NCBI GenBank assembly: GCA_963760935.1
Contig: CAVXFB010000008.1
Coordinates: 1,302,001 to 1,366,000 of the forward strand
DNA: 64,000 nt
Source: CAVXFB01 sp963760935
GTDB lineage: Bacteria > Planctomycetota > Planctomycetia > Pirellulales > Thermoguttaceae
Reading direction: 5' to 3'
Shown: piece after piece, positions 10,701 through 19,601 of the stretch
Layout of the letters: the number at the start of each line of letters is the position of its first letter
Position numbering within the stretch: position 1 is the stretch's first letter
Program-made: the position numbers and the translations under genes
Notes under the pieces: generated by a model
The model's input: only the letters and a program-made list of their open reading frames with translations
Told to the model about the DNA's origin: nothing
Database searches by the model: none

Positions 10701-13364
10701 TTATGGCCGATTATCGAGATTTTGGCCGCTCCGCGCGGAACCCGTGATGGTTGGGAGTGTGGGCTTAAGCGAAGTTGCGTGCCGGAGCGCCTTTGTCAAA
10801 GCATCCGCATGCTCGGCCGAAACGATTAGATAGGTTGGCTCGGACCCTAGTTCGATCGCGGTTCCGCCTTCATCTCGGGTTGTCTCGACGCGGTTTCCCA
10901 TCATGTTCCGCGCCGTGATCAGGCCGGGATCAATCGGCAGTTGGACGCGTAACGTGCTGGCATTGCCTCGCCACACAACGGCGATGTACCGCTGCCGGTC
11001 CTCGAGCAAACACACGACGAGCGATGGCCCTGGCACGTCGAACCAACCGTGGCCGTGGCATCCATCGAGTAGACTTGCCGCGACGGAGTACGCGACGCCC
11101 ATGGGACGCAACGCGGAGTCGTACTCGAAAAGACTCATCGCGGAGAGTCTAGGCAACGATTTCTCGTAGTTGCTCCAATACTGGAAAAAACGCTCGGCGC
11201 CGCCGGCAAGCGCCATGACGAAGTACTTCGCCGTATGCGCAGCGGCAATGCGATACGAAACGTTGCCGAGCCAGTTGGTATAGTCGTCGACGTACTTGTC
11301 GGGGATATTCCGATAGAAGGTGCCCGAGGTGGTGCCGGTCTCAGAGTTCCAGATCGGCAGCGGCTTGTTGCGACCCGTGGCGGCCCAGGTGCGCAAGATG
11401 TCGTACCGATGCGGATTCAAAACTTCGTAGGCGTGGTAAGAGAAGACGTCGGCGCCGTCGAGCGCTCCGGCCGCCAACGCCGGTTCAACGAAGGCAACGT
11501 AACCAGGGGCTATGCAAGGGGCCAACAAAATGGCCTGAGGATTGACGGCGTGGGCCTCCCGAGCGGCCACCTTCGCCATGTCGGCGTATTGCTCGGGCGT
11601 TCCGCTCCAATAACCCTTGATGTAGGGCTCGTTCCAAATCTCCCAGTGGCGTATATCGCGGCGGTAGTGGTCGACCACAGCACGGATATAAGCTGCGAAC
11701 TCGGTCAAGTCGGGAGGGCTGCTGCGGTTTCCGCCGGGATTGGCCCAGCGCGGCGTACGGAGAAACTCGCCCAAGAGCCGGACGCCATGCTCTCGCGCTA
11801 AGGCCACCTTGTCGTCGCGCCAGACAAACTGGCCCTTCCTAGGCTCCGCGCGATCCCAATTGGCAAACGTCTCGCAGTCGTGAAGTCGCGTCCATTTAAT
11901 GCCCATGGCGTTGGCAGCCTGCATGTGGAACTCATCGAGGCGAAGATGGCCGCCCACCGCAGATCGTTCAGCCGGCACCTCACTAACGGGCGGCAGCACG
12001 CTGAACGAAATGCCACTGAGCGCTTCGTCGTGATCGACGAGCTCTGCAAGGAAGACTCCCGTAATGTTTAAGGGCACTTGAATTGTGCCGGTCGTCACTG
12101 ACCGCGGCCTCAACTCCAACGACACTGGAACCTTGGCCACCACATGATGCCAGTAGTCGATTATTCGGCAGGCCATGGACGTCGTACACGGTCCATCGCC
12201 ATCGCAGTACGCCTGGACGGCCAGTTCGACCGGTTTGCCTTTTCGATAAATATGGGCGACCGGCGCACAGGTGAGCGCAGCCTCGATCGGCCTCCGGCAA
12301 CGAAACGTCCCATTGGCATCGCCGGGTTCAAGTCGCACTGCGTCCAGCCACACGCTGGCTCGCTGCCGCGATCGGAAACTCACGGTTACGTAGTAAGCCC
12401 CGTTGTTGCTAGCGGGTAGCGGGCCCGTCTTTCGGAACACTTTCCATTCGGCGCCGGGCGTACATTTCAGTTCTAGCAGCGGCTCTCGGGCCCCGATCTT
12501 CACTGCCGGCCACACCTTGGCGGATACGCTCGCGTCTCCGCGGGCGCGACATGCCATGGCGAGGGTAAAGGTATGACCGTCGCCGGTAAATTCTATGGGG
12601 CGACTGGAGAATTGTGCCGGCCTGTCGCCATTTCTGCTGGAGAATTGCACCGGCCTACTGTCAAGGTCGAACCGCAAGCTCCGTTGACCATGGAACGGAT
12701 CCACGTCGTCGAGCCGGGCATCCGCACCACGACATTGCCAATCACGATCCAAATCGATCTCGAAATCGGCATTCGGAATCACATTGCCGGCGACTGGCGA
12801 TGTGACGGCCATCTGCGGCTCAGACTCTGCCACCGATACGTCGTCGATCCAGAGCTTCGCATTGCCCGCATCGCCGGAGATGATGATCAGTTCCGCTTGC
12901 TCTCCCGATTTGCCGCTAACGCCCTCAAACTGATAGCGCTGCCAGGTCTCGTTGGGCTCGAACCACGCATTGAAGAGGGCGCCCTTCGGGGTGCGGACCG
13001 ATACGCGGACCATTCCGACAAAGCCGCCAGCCTTCATCCACAATGAGACCGTATAGCGTCTGCCTGAGACGATCGGACTTTTAAGCAGGCTGCGGATGGC
13101 AACGCCACCGTTGTCAAATGACTGGCAAGCAATCTCCTGCGACGACTGGCCGGAGTGCCCCGGACCCGGGGAATAGGTCGCGGTGTTCGAACCCCAACGA
13201 TTGGCATGCCAGCCGCGAGCCACGCCATCGACGAACGGCGATTCCATGCCGCCGTTGTCGATCAATTCACCTGCGGCAGCAGCGCCGACACCAACCAGCA
13301 AAAATACAGCCGCACAGATATACAACAATCCAACAACAACAACAAAGAACCGGTTGACTCGCAT
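10701..13364 (-). CDS. Exported GH39/clan GH-A glycosidase with two CBM-like domains
   Basis: This 887-residue protein starts at ATG 13364 behind GGAAAGGTGA. A signal peptide of about 32 residues comes first. Two carbohydrate-binding-like segments follow, about 33-180 and 195-350, each opening with a typical N-x-x-x-E phrase (IDNGGMES and IPNADFEI). The catalytic barrel lies at about 480-780. HWEIWNEPYIKGYW carries the acid/base Glu at 579, and IWNSETG carries the nucleophile Glu at 675; this pairing is typical of clan GH-A families such as GH39. A beta-sandwich-like tail ends the protein. Likely beta-xylosidase or related action on polysaccharides, though the exact family is not proven. It runs opposite to the peptidase gene at 9493-10648. 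Confidence 0.82.
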   Translation of the reverse strand: MRVNRFFVVVVGLLYICAAVFLLVGVGAAAAGELIDNGGMESPFVDGVARGWHANRWGSNTATYSPGPGHSGQSSQEIACQSFDNGGVAIRSLLKSPIVSGRRYTVSLWMKAGGFVGMVRVSVRTPKGALFNAWFEPNETWQRYQFEGVSGKSGEQAELIIISGDAGNAKLWIDDVSVAESEPQMAVTSPVAGNVIPNADFEIDLDRDWQCRGADARLDDVDPFHGQRSLRFDLDSRPVQFSSRNGDRPAQFSSRPIEFTGDGHTFTLAMACRARGDASVSAKVWPAVKIGAREPLLELKCTPGAEWKVFRKTGPLPASNNGAYYVTVSFRSRQRASVWLDAVRLEPGDANGTFRCRRPIEAALTCAPVAHIYRKGKPVELAVQAYCDGDGPCTTSMACRIIDYWHHVVAKVPVSLELRPRSVTTGTIQVPLNITGVFLAELVDHDEALSGISFSVLPPVSEVPAERSAVGGHLRLDEFHMQAANAMGIKWTRLHDCETFANWDRAEPRKGQFVWRDDKVALAREHGVRLLGEFLRTPRWANPGGNRSSPPDLTEFAAYIRAVVDHYRRDIRHWEIWNEPYIKGYWSGTPEQYADMAKVAAREAHAVNPQAILLAPCIAPGYVAFVEPALAAGALDGADVFSYHAYEVLNPHRYDILRTWAATGRNKPLPIWNSETGTTSGTFYRNIPDKYVDDYTNWLGNVSYRIAAAHTAKYFVMALAGGAERFFQYWSNYEKSLPRLSAMSLFEYDSALRPMGVAYSVAASLLDGCHGHGWFDVPGPSLVVCLLEDRQRYIAVVWRGNASTLRVQLPIDPGLITARNMMGNRVETTRDEGGTAIELGSEPTYLIVSAEHADALTKALRHATSLKPTLPTITGSARSGQNLDNRP

Positions 13365-13517
13365 AAGTCACCTTTCCGGCGCGCGTGCCAAGTTAGATTT
13401 GTCGGAGACGCCAGCGTTTGCCGATCGGCGTACGCCTCTACGGCAAGTGGCGACTGGCGTCGCCTACTACCGTTGCATACGTCGGTCAAAATTTGTACGC
13501 GCCGCTCCTACACCCGT

Positions 13518-14636
13518 CTACAGCCGCAGGAAAATCTTGCTGCGGTAGAGGACGTAGAGGAAGAGCCACGATACGGCGACCGTGGCGGTGGGCAACAGTA
13601 TTCCAGCGTGAACGGGAGCATGACCAAAAATCAGCTTTCCGAGCGCGTAGAAGTCGACAAAGTACTGCAATACGTAAATCGTGATGGCATTCATGCCGAT
13701 GACGACGAAGAAAAACGCCCATTTCCTAAATCGCCATACGTCGATCACCAGATAGAAGAGGCTCAGCAGCAGCAAACTCCAACCGCCCGCAAAGAGCACG
13801 TAGGAACTTGACCAGAGGTTCTTATTGATTGGGAAATTGAAGTTCCAGAGATAACCGAGGCCCAGGCAGACGAGGCCGGCGACGAACAGACCAGCGGTCT
13901 TCGCGTATCCATTGCGGCGCGGATCGCGCAGCCATTGGCCGGCCAGTACGCCTAACAGTGCCGTGGCAGTCGAGGGGATCGTACCGAAGGGGCCCTCGGG
14001 ATCACGCACACCGTGATACAGGTGGCCGGGCATGATCTGGCGGTCGACAAAGTCGGTGAACGTCTTGCCCGGTTCGAGATTGCCTGCGCCGTATTGGGGC
14101 ACGGGAATCCACATAAGCGCCGCCCAATATCCCAATAAGAGGACGACAATCCAAATAACCCGACCGCGGGTCGAGGTATGCAACATGATGAGCGATGCAA
14201 AGAAATACGCCAGTCCGATGCGTGCCAGGACGCTGGGAAGACGCAGGTGGGCGAAGTCGAACTTCAGCAGGCCGTTGCCAATGAGTCCTAACAAGACCAG
14301 CAGCACCATCCGGCGAAAAATCCGCACGTATAGTTTCCGCATTGGCTCTCCGCGGCCGATGTGCTTAGCAAACGAGAAGGGCATCGCCACGCCGACCATG
14401 AAGAGGAACAACGGGAAGATCAAATCCCAAAACGTGAAGCCATTCCATTGGGGGTGCGTCATCAGCTTGGCGAGCCACCGCGGGATCTCGCCGCCAATGA
14501 TCAGGCTGATAATTGCCAGCACGAGCGGCTTGCCGCCCGTGATCCAAAACATGTCGAAACCGCGCAGCGCATCGAGCGACACCAGTCGTTCACTGGCAGC
14601 GGGTGGGACGGACGAGTCCGGAACTGTGGCTGACAT
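13518..14636 (-). CDS. NagX-like membrane acyltransferase (DUF5009/heparan N-acetyltransferase-like)
   Basis: This integral membrane protein of 372 residues has about ten hydrophobic spans. It opens with the family signature RLVSLDALRGFDMFWI and continues with FPLFLFMVGVAMPFS and VLARIGLAYFFASLI. The family includes the lysosomal heparan-alpha-glucosaminide N-acetyltransferase and bacterial NagX, which move acyl groups onto sugars across the membrane. I chose ATG 14636 because a perfect AGGAGG lies about 10 bp upstream; a longer frame reaches 14711 without a comparable site. Its neighbours are glycosidases and a Tat-exported oxidoreductase, in line with sugar processing. Confidence 0.88.
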   Translation of the reverse strand: MSATVPDSSVPPAASERLVSLDALRGFDMFWITGGKPLVLAIISLIIGGEIPRWLAKLMTHPQWNGFTFWDLIFPLFLFMVGVAMPFSFAKHIGRGEPMRKLYVRIFRRMVLLVLLGLIGNGLLKFDFAHLRLPSVLARIGLAYFFASLIMLHTSTRGRVIWIVVLLLGYWAALMWIPVPQYGAGNLEPGKTFTDFVDRQIMPGHLYHGVRDPEGPFGTIPSTATALLGVLAGQWLRDPRRNGYAKTAGLFVAGLVCLGLGYLWNFNFPINKNLWSSSYVLFAGGWSLLLLSLFYLVIDVWRFRKWAFFFVVIGMNAITIYVLQYFVDFYALGKLIFGHAPVHAGILLPTATVAVSWLFLYVLYRSKIFLRL

Positions 14637-15013
14637 CGGTAAGAACCTCCTGGAGCTTGGATGGGCCGGAGAGGCAATGGGTTTTGGCAGGATCGTGGGT
14701 GAGGCTGGCAATTCAGAGCGGTCGCCAGTATACCGCGCGTGCGGTATCCGATGGAAGCGCTATACGCCGGCAAGCCAATTTTTTTGTCAACGCAGTTGCG
14801 ATTTCCGTGTGGAAGCGGTAGCATAAAAGGGTACTCGACGAGTACGATCCCGCAACTACTGTGATCCCGCCCCACCCCGATACACTCCGGGGAATGTAGT
14901 GTTACCTCAAGGAGAGACCTGCTTGAGGGAGCGTGAGCGATTTTTGTTCGCCGGCTGTCGCCTGTTGCGCAGTCCGCACTATGCACAACGTGGAGCCTTT
15001 GGGAGACATTGTC

Positions 15014-16387
15014 ATGAAGCGAATTGATCGACGCAAGTTTCTTCACAATACCGGCGTAGCGACGCTTGGCATAGCGAGCGCAACGATTTTGGCCGACGCC
15101 CGGTCCGTGCGGGCGACTCCCGCCAACGACAAGATCACGCTGGGATTCATCGGTGCGGGAGGCCGCGGCACCCAACTGTCTGGTGGATTTCTTGATCGCG
15201 ACGACTGTCGCATTTCTTGGGTAGCCGACGTTGATGTCCGAAAGGCCGAGACGTTCTCTCGCCGCGTAGCGGACAAGAAGCAAACGGGCGACGCACCCAA
15301 GGCCGTGCAAGATTTTCGGAAGATGCTGGACGACAAGGCGCTGGACGCCGTGATCGTTGCCACGCCGGACCACTGGCATGCGCCGGCCGCGATTTGGGCC
15401 TGCCAGGCCGGGAAGGACGTGTACGTCGAGAAGCCGCCGACATACTGCATGTGGGAAGGCCGCAAGATGATCGAGGCCGCCCGCAAGTACAAACGGATTA
15501 TGCAAGTGGGTACGCAGACTCGCAGCGCGCCTTATGCCATGGCGGCCAAGAAGTACATCGAGGAAGGCAAGCTCGGCAAAATTCACTTCTGCCGCGTCTA
15601 CAATCAGAAAGATTGGCCCAACTTTCCCGTCCTGCCCGACACCAACCCGCCGGCGGGCCTCGACTGGAACATGTTCAATGGCCCCGCCCCCAAAAGGCCG
15701 TATAACGCCAATCTGCAAACCAACTGGCACCATTTCTGGTGCTACTCTGGCGGCGACATCATCAACGATGCGGCCCATCAGCTCGACATGGCACGTTGGC
15801 TCCTGGGCGTCGATTATCCCAAGGCCGTGTACTGCACGGGCGGGCGCTTCGATGAACAAGGCGCCGCAGAGACGCCGGACACGCAAGTGGCCGTCTACGA
15901 CTTCGACGGGATGCGGATGACGTTCGATCTGACGCTTTACACGCCCTACATGCTGAAGATCTCGCCGAAAATCCGCAACAGCGACACCGAGTTTCCCTAT
16001 TGGCTACAGTGCGCAACGCGAGTTGAAATCTACGGCACTAAGGGCCTGATGATCGTCGGCCGTCACGGCGGCGGCTGGCAAGTCTTCATCCGCCCGAAGC
16101 TCCACGAGGGAGTGGTCAAGGATCAGGCGAAGAGCCGTTTTCCCGATCCGGAACACAAGGAGAACTTCCTCCACTGTGTTCGCTCGCGACAGACGCCCAA
16201 CGCCGACATCCAAGAGGGGCATCGCAGCACGTTGCTCTCCCACTTGGGCAACATCAGCTACCGCCTCGGCGGCCAAAAACTGATCTTCGACGCCAAGACC
16301 GAGACCATCGTGGGCAACCCCGAGGCTATGAAGTTCGATCGCCGCGCGGAATATCGCAAGCCGTGGGTGATCGAGGACCAAGTATAG
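15014..16387 (+). CDS. Tat-exported Gfo/Idh/MocA-family oxidoreductase
   Basis: This 457-residue NAD(P)-dependent sugar oxidoreductase starts with a twin-arginine signal (DRRKFLHNTGVATLG) at ATG 15014. The Rossmann fold follows: LGFIGAGGRGTQLSG, then DAVIVATPDHWHAPAA and the family motif YVEKPPTY. The C-terminal alpha/beta domain includes HFWCYSGGDIINDAAHQLD. Planctomycete genomes carry many such exported paralogues next to polysaccharide-use genes. The substrate is unknown. The nearby nitrilase-like gene starts 99 bp downstream in the same direction. Confidence 0.92.
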   Translation: MKRIDRRKFLHNTGVATLGIASATILADARSVRATPANDKITLGFIGAGGRGTQLSGGFLDRDDCRISWVADVDVRKAETFSRRVADKKQTGDAPKAVQDFRKMLDDKALDAVIVATPDHWHAPAAIWACQAGKDVYVEKPPTYCMWEGRKMIEAARKYKRIMQVGTQTRSAPYAMAAKKYIEEGKLGKIHFCRVYNQKDWPNFPVLPDTNPPAGLDWNMFNGPAPKRPYNANLQTNWHHFWCYSGGDIINDAAHQLDMARWLLGVDYPKAVYCTGGRFDEQGAAETPDTQVAVYDFDGMRMTFDLTLYTPYMLKISPKIRNSDTEFPYWLQCATRVEIYGTKGLMIVGRHGGGWQVFIRPKLHEGVVKDQAKSRFPDPEHKENFLHCVRSRQTPNADIQEGHRSTLLSHLGNISYRLGGQKLIFDAKTETIVGNPEAMKFDRRAEYRKPWVIEDQV

Positions 16388-16417
16388 ATCGATGGGGCGG
16401 GCATTCGTGCTTGGCTC

Positions 16418-16439
16418 GGGCAGACAACGCGGTCTGCCC
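16418..16439. repeat. Perfect 8-bp hairpin between oxidoreductase and nitrilase genes
   Basis: GGGCAGAC and GTCTGCCC face each other around a six-base loop. It lies 31 bp after the oxidoreductase stop. It could act as a terminator or be a fragment of an interspersed palindrome; no T-run follows. Confidence 0.45.
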
Positions 16440-16486
16440 CGCAACGTCTATTTCATTCGGGCCTGAAGACCAGCGAGGGTCAGATC

Positions 16487-18268
16487 ATGAGAACGCTATC
16501 GTTTCGCATAACCGCGATTCTAATTGTCTTGAGCTTGGCAGCGATTGGTCAAGCGGCGGAAAAGCCGGGGAGGACGCCCCGAATTTGCGCCGTGTGCCAA
16601 TCGTGGGAAGCGAAGGACCGCAACCTCGGGCACGTGCTCGATATGCTCGAGCAAGCCGCGGCCGAACATGCCGACATCGTTTGTTTGCCCGAAGAATGCG
16701 TGCCCACCGACGGCGGCACGGAGGCCCAGGCGGCGCTCGATGCCATTGCCGGCGTCGCGGCCAAGCGGTCCATGATGATTGTGGCCAATCTCAAGGAGAA
16801 AGCGGGCGGCAAGCTGTACCTTACCTCCTATCTGATCGGGGCGGATGGGAAGACGATTGGCAAGTATCGCAAGTCGCATCGCTTGCCCGACGAGCCAATT
16901 GCCCTGGGCGACGACCTGCCCGTCTTTGATACGCCGTTTGGCAAAGTCGGCCTGATGATCGGCACGGACCATTATTGGCCGGAAGTTCCCTTGGTGTTGG
17001 CCCTTCGGGGAGCGGAAGTGATTCTATGGTCGAACGCGCCCGAACCCGTGCCGCAAGGCTACCCGTTGGATGTGACAACGCGAATGCGAGCATTCGACAA
17101 CCACGTTACCTTGGCAGTGGCCCAATACGCCGGCGAATTACCGTATTTGTGCAGCAACTGGCCCGAGTATACCGGCATGCCGCTTGGGCATGCTTGCGTC
17201 GTTGATCGTTCGGGATCGATCGTGGCCGACACGGGTCTGCAACCTGGCGTGGCCGCAAAGCGAGTCGACCTGTCGAAGGATTGCACTGCCTATCAATTGA
17301 CCTTTCGAGAGGATCGTAGCCTTTTCCACTATCTGGTCGATCCAAACATCAAGCCGCTGGTCTACCACGGGCCGAAGCGGAACATTCGCGTCACGATTGC
17401 CCAGGTCAGCGGAAAGCACGGTCCCAATCCTGACCCGGCCTCGGAGTTTTACAAAGTCCTCAACGAAGCCGGTCGCCAGAAGCCCGACGTGATCTTGATG
17501 ACCGAGTTCAGGTTTCCCACCGACACACCAGCGGCAGCGACGACGTTCGCCCAGGTGGCCGAATTGGCAAAGCGTTACCAGTGTTACATTATCATTGGCG
17601 GACTGCGCGAGCCGGCGATGCCGTACAAGAGCGGTAAGCGAGCGTCGTGGGCCTTTCTCTGGGATCGTACGGGCAAAGTGGTGGGCAAGTACCGCATCTC
17701 GCAGTATGGCGGCAGCACGCAACTGCCGGTCTTCAAGACGGATTTTGGTGTAATCGGTCTAATCCTTTGCGGCGACATTTACTCGCCAGAGATCAGCCGC
17801 GCGATGGCCCTGCAAGGGGCCGAAATCATCCTCTGTGGATCGCAATCGTGGGGCGCGTCGGGCCAGTATAACCAATGGATGCAGCAGGCCCGGGCTATCG
17901 ACAACGGCGTTTACATGGCCGTGGCGCATTATCCCACGTCCGAGATCAGCGAGCGGAGCTACGTCGTCGACCCGTATGGTTACCCGGTCGCCGCAACGCC
18001 GTACTGGAAAGATGCGGTCTGCTCGGCCGACGTCGATCTGGACGCCGGGCAAGTCTGGTTCGCCCATTCCGACAAGCCCGGCACGGCCGGGCGCAGCGGA
18101 TATCTGTCCGGCTACTTTCCGAAGACGATTCCGGAGAAGCGAACCGACTTCCGGGCAGTTCTCTTCGCCGGACGCCGGCCCGAACTCTATCGGCCCATCG
18201 TGGAAAAAACGCTGGCCGGCCGCGATTTGTCCGTTGAAACGCGGAAGAAAATGGGCAATCCGTGGTAG
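16487..18268 (+). CDS. Exported tandem nitrilase-fold protein with degenerate catalytic triads
   Basis: This 593-residue protein has a signal peptide (to about residue 24, GQAA-EKP) and two carbon-nitrogen hydrolase domains, about 30-285 and 298-560. The family triad is Glu-Lys-Cys. Domain 1 has Glu 69 (LPEE) and Lys 129 (KYRKSHR), but Gly 159 stands where the nucleophile Cys should be (GLMIGTDHYWPE). Domain 2 has Glu 340 (MTEF) and Cys 428 (LILCGDIYSPE), but Ile 404 where Lys should be (KYRISQY). Neither domain therefore carries a full triad in the usual positions. The frame is intact and well conserved in structure, so it is not an obvious pseudogene. It may be an amide-binding protein or a two-domain enzyme of changed chemistry. 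Confidence 0.88.
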   Translation: MRTLSFRITAILIVLSLAAIGQAAEKPGRTPRICAVCQSWEAKDRNLGHVLDMLEQAAAEHADIVCLPEECVPTDGGTEAQAALDAIAGVAAKRSMMIVANLKEKAGGKLYLTSYLIGADGKTIGKYRKSHRLPDEPIALGDDLPVFDTPFGKVGLMIGTDHYWPEVPLVLALRGAEVILWSNAPEPVPQGYPLDVTTRMRAFDNHVTLAVAQYAGELPYLCSNWPEYTGMPLGHACVVDRSGSIVADTGLQPGVAAKRVDLSKDCTAYQLTFREDRSLFHYLVDPNIKPLVYHGPKRNIRVTIAQVSGKHGPNPDPASEFYKVLNEAGRQKPDVILMTEFRFPTDTPAAATTFAQVAELAKRYQCYIIIGGLREPAMPYKSGKRASWAFLWDRTGKVVGKYRISQYGGSTQLPVFKTDFGVIGLILCGDIYSPEISRAMALQGAEIILCGSQSWGASGQYNQWMQQARAIDNGVYMAVAHYPTSEISERSYVVDPYGYPVAATPYWKDAVCSADVDLDAGQVWFAHSDKPGTAGRSGYLSGYFPKTIPEKRTDFRAVLFAGRRPELYRPIVEKTLAGRDLSVETRKKMGNPW

Positions 18269-18378
18269 AGTGGCGGGCTCTGACCGCGCGGGTCGCGCCA
18301 ATTTCGCTTGACACCGCTGTTTTCTCTCGGGAAGATTGTATTTGTAAATTGCCTAGTCCACGGCGGTGAGAAACCAAT

Positions 18379-18585
18379 ATGCTCAACCTTCATCCGCAAT
18401 ACGTTGTTGATGAGACACAGCATCGTCAATCGGTGTTGCTTCCCATGATCGAGTGGGAACAGATCGTCGAGGAACTTGAGGAACTCGACGATCTTCGGTG
18501 TTACGACGAGGCGAAGGCGAATCCCCAGGAACCAATCGCCTTTGAACAGGCTGTGCGCGAGATCGAAGAAGGAATGGACGTGTGA
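18379..18585 (+). CDS. Antitoxin-like partner of the RelE-type toxin
   Basis: This 68-residue acidic protein is rich in Glu near its end (EELEELDD, REIEEGMDV) and precedes a RelE/ParE-like toxin with a 4-base overlap (GTGA at 18582-18585). The size and gene order fit an antitoxin that binds and neutralises the toxin and represses the operon. I cannot assign it to a named antitoxin family with certainty; a RelB/Phd-like N-terminus is possible. Confidence 0.72.
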   Translation: MLNLHPQYVVDETQHRQSVLLPMIEWEQIVEELEELDDLRCYDEAKANPQEPIAFEQAVREIEEGMDV

Positions 18586-18830
18586 CCTACCGGGTCGACA
18601 TTCTGCCTTCCGCGCAGAAACAACTAGCCAAGGTCGATCGAAATGATCGGTCTCGCATCATATCGGCCATTCGTGCCCTCGCCACGGATTGCCGGCCGCA
18701 CGGCTGTAAGGAGTTTTCGGGACGTCCTGCTTGGCGCATTCGCGTGGGCGTCTATCGCGTGATCTACGAGATTCACGACGACCATCTCTTGGTCGTAGCG
18801 ATCGGCCACCGGAAAAATATATATCGGTGA
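18582..18830 (+). CDS. RelE/ParE-superfamily toxin
   Basis: This 82-residue protein starts at GTG 18582, overlapping the antitoxin stop. It shows the RelE/ParE pattern: YRVDILPSAQKQLAKV, then ALATDCRPHGCKEFSG, RIRVGVYRVIYEI and the closing VVAIGHRKNIYR. RelE members cut mRNA on the ribosome, whereas ParE members act on gyrase; the closing HR..IYR looks more like RelE. It sits just before a restriction-modification pair on the opposite strand, making a small defence-type cluster. Confidence 0.87.
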   Translation: MTYRVDILPSAQKQLAKVDRNDRSRIISAIRALATDCRPHGCKEFSGRPAWRIRVGVYRVIYEIHDDHLLVVAIGHRKNIYR

Positions 18831-18872
18831 ACGACCGGCAAATGCTCCCACGCCGTCTTTAGACACGACGCG

Positions 18873-19601
18873 CTACTTCTTCATCTTGGCAAACGCGATT
18901 GCATGAGCGCTGAGTCCCGCGGCGAACGTCCGAAAGCTCAGTTCCTGCGACGGGCTGGTGAAGTGGCCATTAAGTCCATTTTGGCGGGAACTTAGCAACA
19001 AGCTTGCCCCGTCATATAGTCGCTCACGCAGGAGTTTCGTCAGCAAGATTTCGTACCGTTGGGCGTACGAGGCGTTTTGGAACTCGGGAAATACCTTGAA
19101 ATGTGGCTCTTTCACCGAAACGGGCGACTGCGACCTGGGGCAATCTTCAAGGATGAAAACGTATCCGAGCCAAGGACGCGCTGACGGGCGGAAGGCCCCT
19201 TCTCGATATGCGGCCCATAGGTCGGTCGCGTTGCCCAATGCTTCTTCCGTCCGATTGTTGAAGTTGTTTCCGAACGATGGGCCAACTTGCGCCTTGAACT
19301 CGATGACGGCCAACAATGAGCCATCGGCCACCACGACCAAGTCCCAGTTCTTTTCGGCGCGATAATAGCCCGGCAATTCCTTTCGGTCTTGCCAAAAAAT
19401 ATGTGATTCGGGCAAGCCCGCATCGATGAACAAGTCACGGCAGATCTGCGTGAAACCGTCGAGATGCTTTCCGCCGGTGACAGCCGCCCGCAGGCCCGCG
19501 TCCTTCTGGCCGCTCTTGCCGCCTTGATCCCGGCTCTGCCTGTCGCGTGTCAGCCAGAACAGCTTGACTGCGTCGCCGACGCGCTCCTCAAGGTTCTTCA
19601 T
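18873..19601 (-). CDS. PaeR7I/XhoI-like type II restriction endonuclease
   Basis: This 242-residue protein matches the PaeR7I/XhoI family, whose members cut CTCGAG. The core is WDLVVVADGSLLAVIEFKAQ, a PD-(D/E)xK-type site with Asp then EFK, followed by VGPSFGNNFNNRTEEALG and DLWAAYREGAF. Its start overlaps the end of the methyltransferase gene by 14 bp, so the two are one operon, with the methyltransferase first. CTCGAG sites exist in this window (for example at 16646 and 43605), so the host must be protected if the enzyme is active. Exact specificity is inferred from the family. Confidence 0.87.
   Translation of the reverse strand: MKNLEERVGDAVKLFWLTRDRQSRDQGGKSGQKDAGLRAAVTGGKHLDGFTQICRDLFIDAGLPESHIFWQDRKELPGYYRAEKNWDLVVVADGSLLAVIEFKAQVGPSFGNNFNNRTEEALGNATDLWAAYREGAFRPSARPWLGYVFILEDCPRSQSPVSVKEPHFKVFPEFQNASYAQRYEILLTKLLRERLYDGASLLLSSRQNGLNGHFTSPSQELSFRTFAAGLSAHAIAFAKMKK

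Noticed and set aside
16487..18268. Thr 160 as the replaced catalytic residue in nitrilase domain 1
   Set aside because: Aligning GLMIGTDHYWPE with the family pattern GxxICxDxxxPE places the Cys at Gly 159, not Thr 160.
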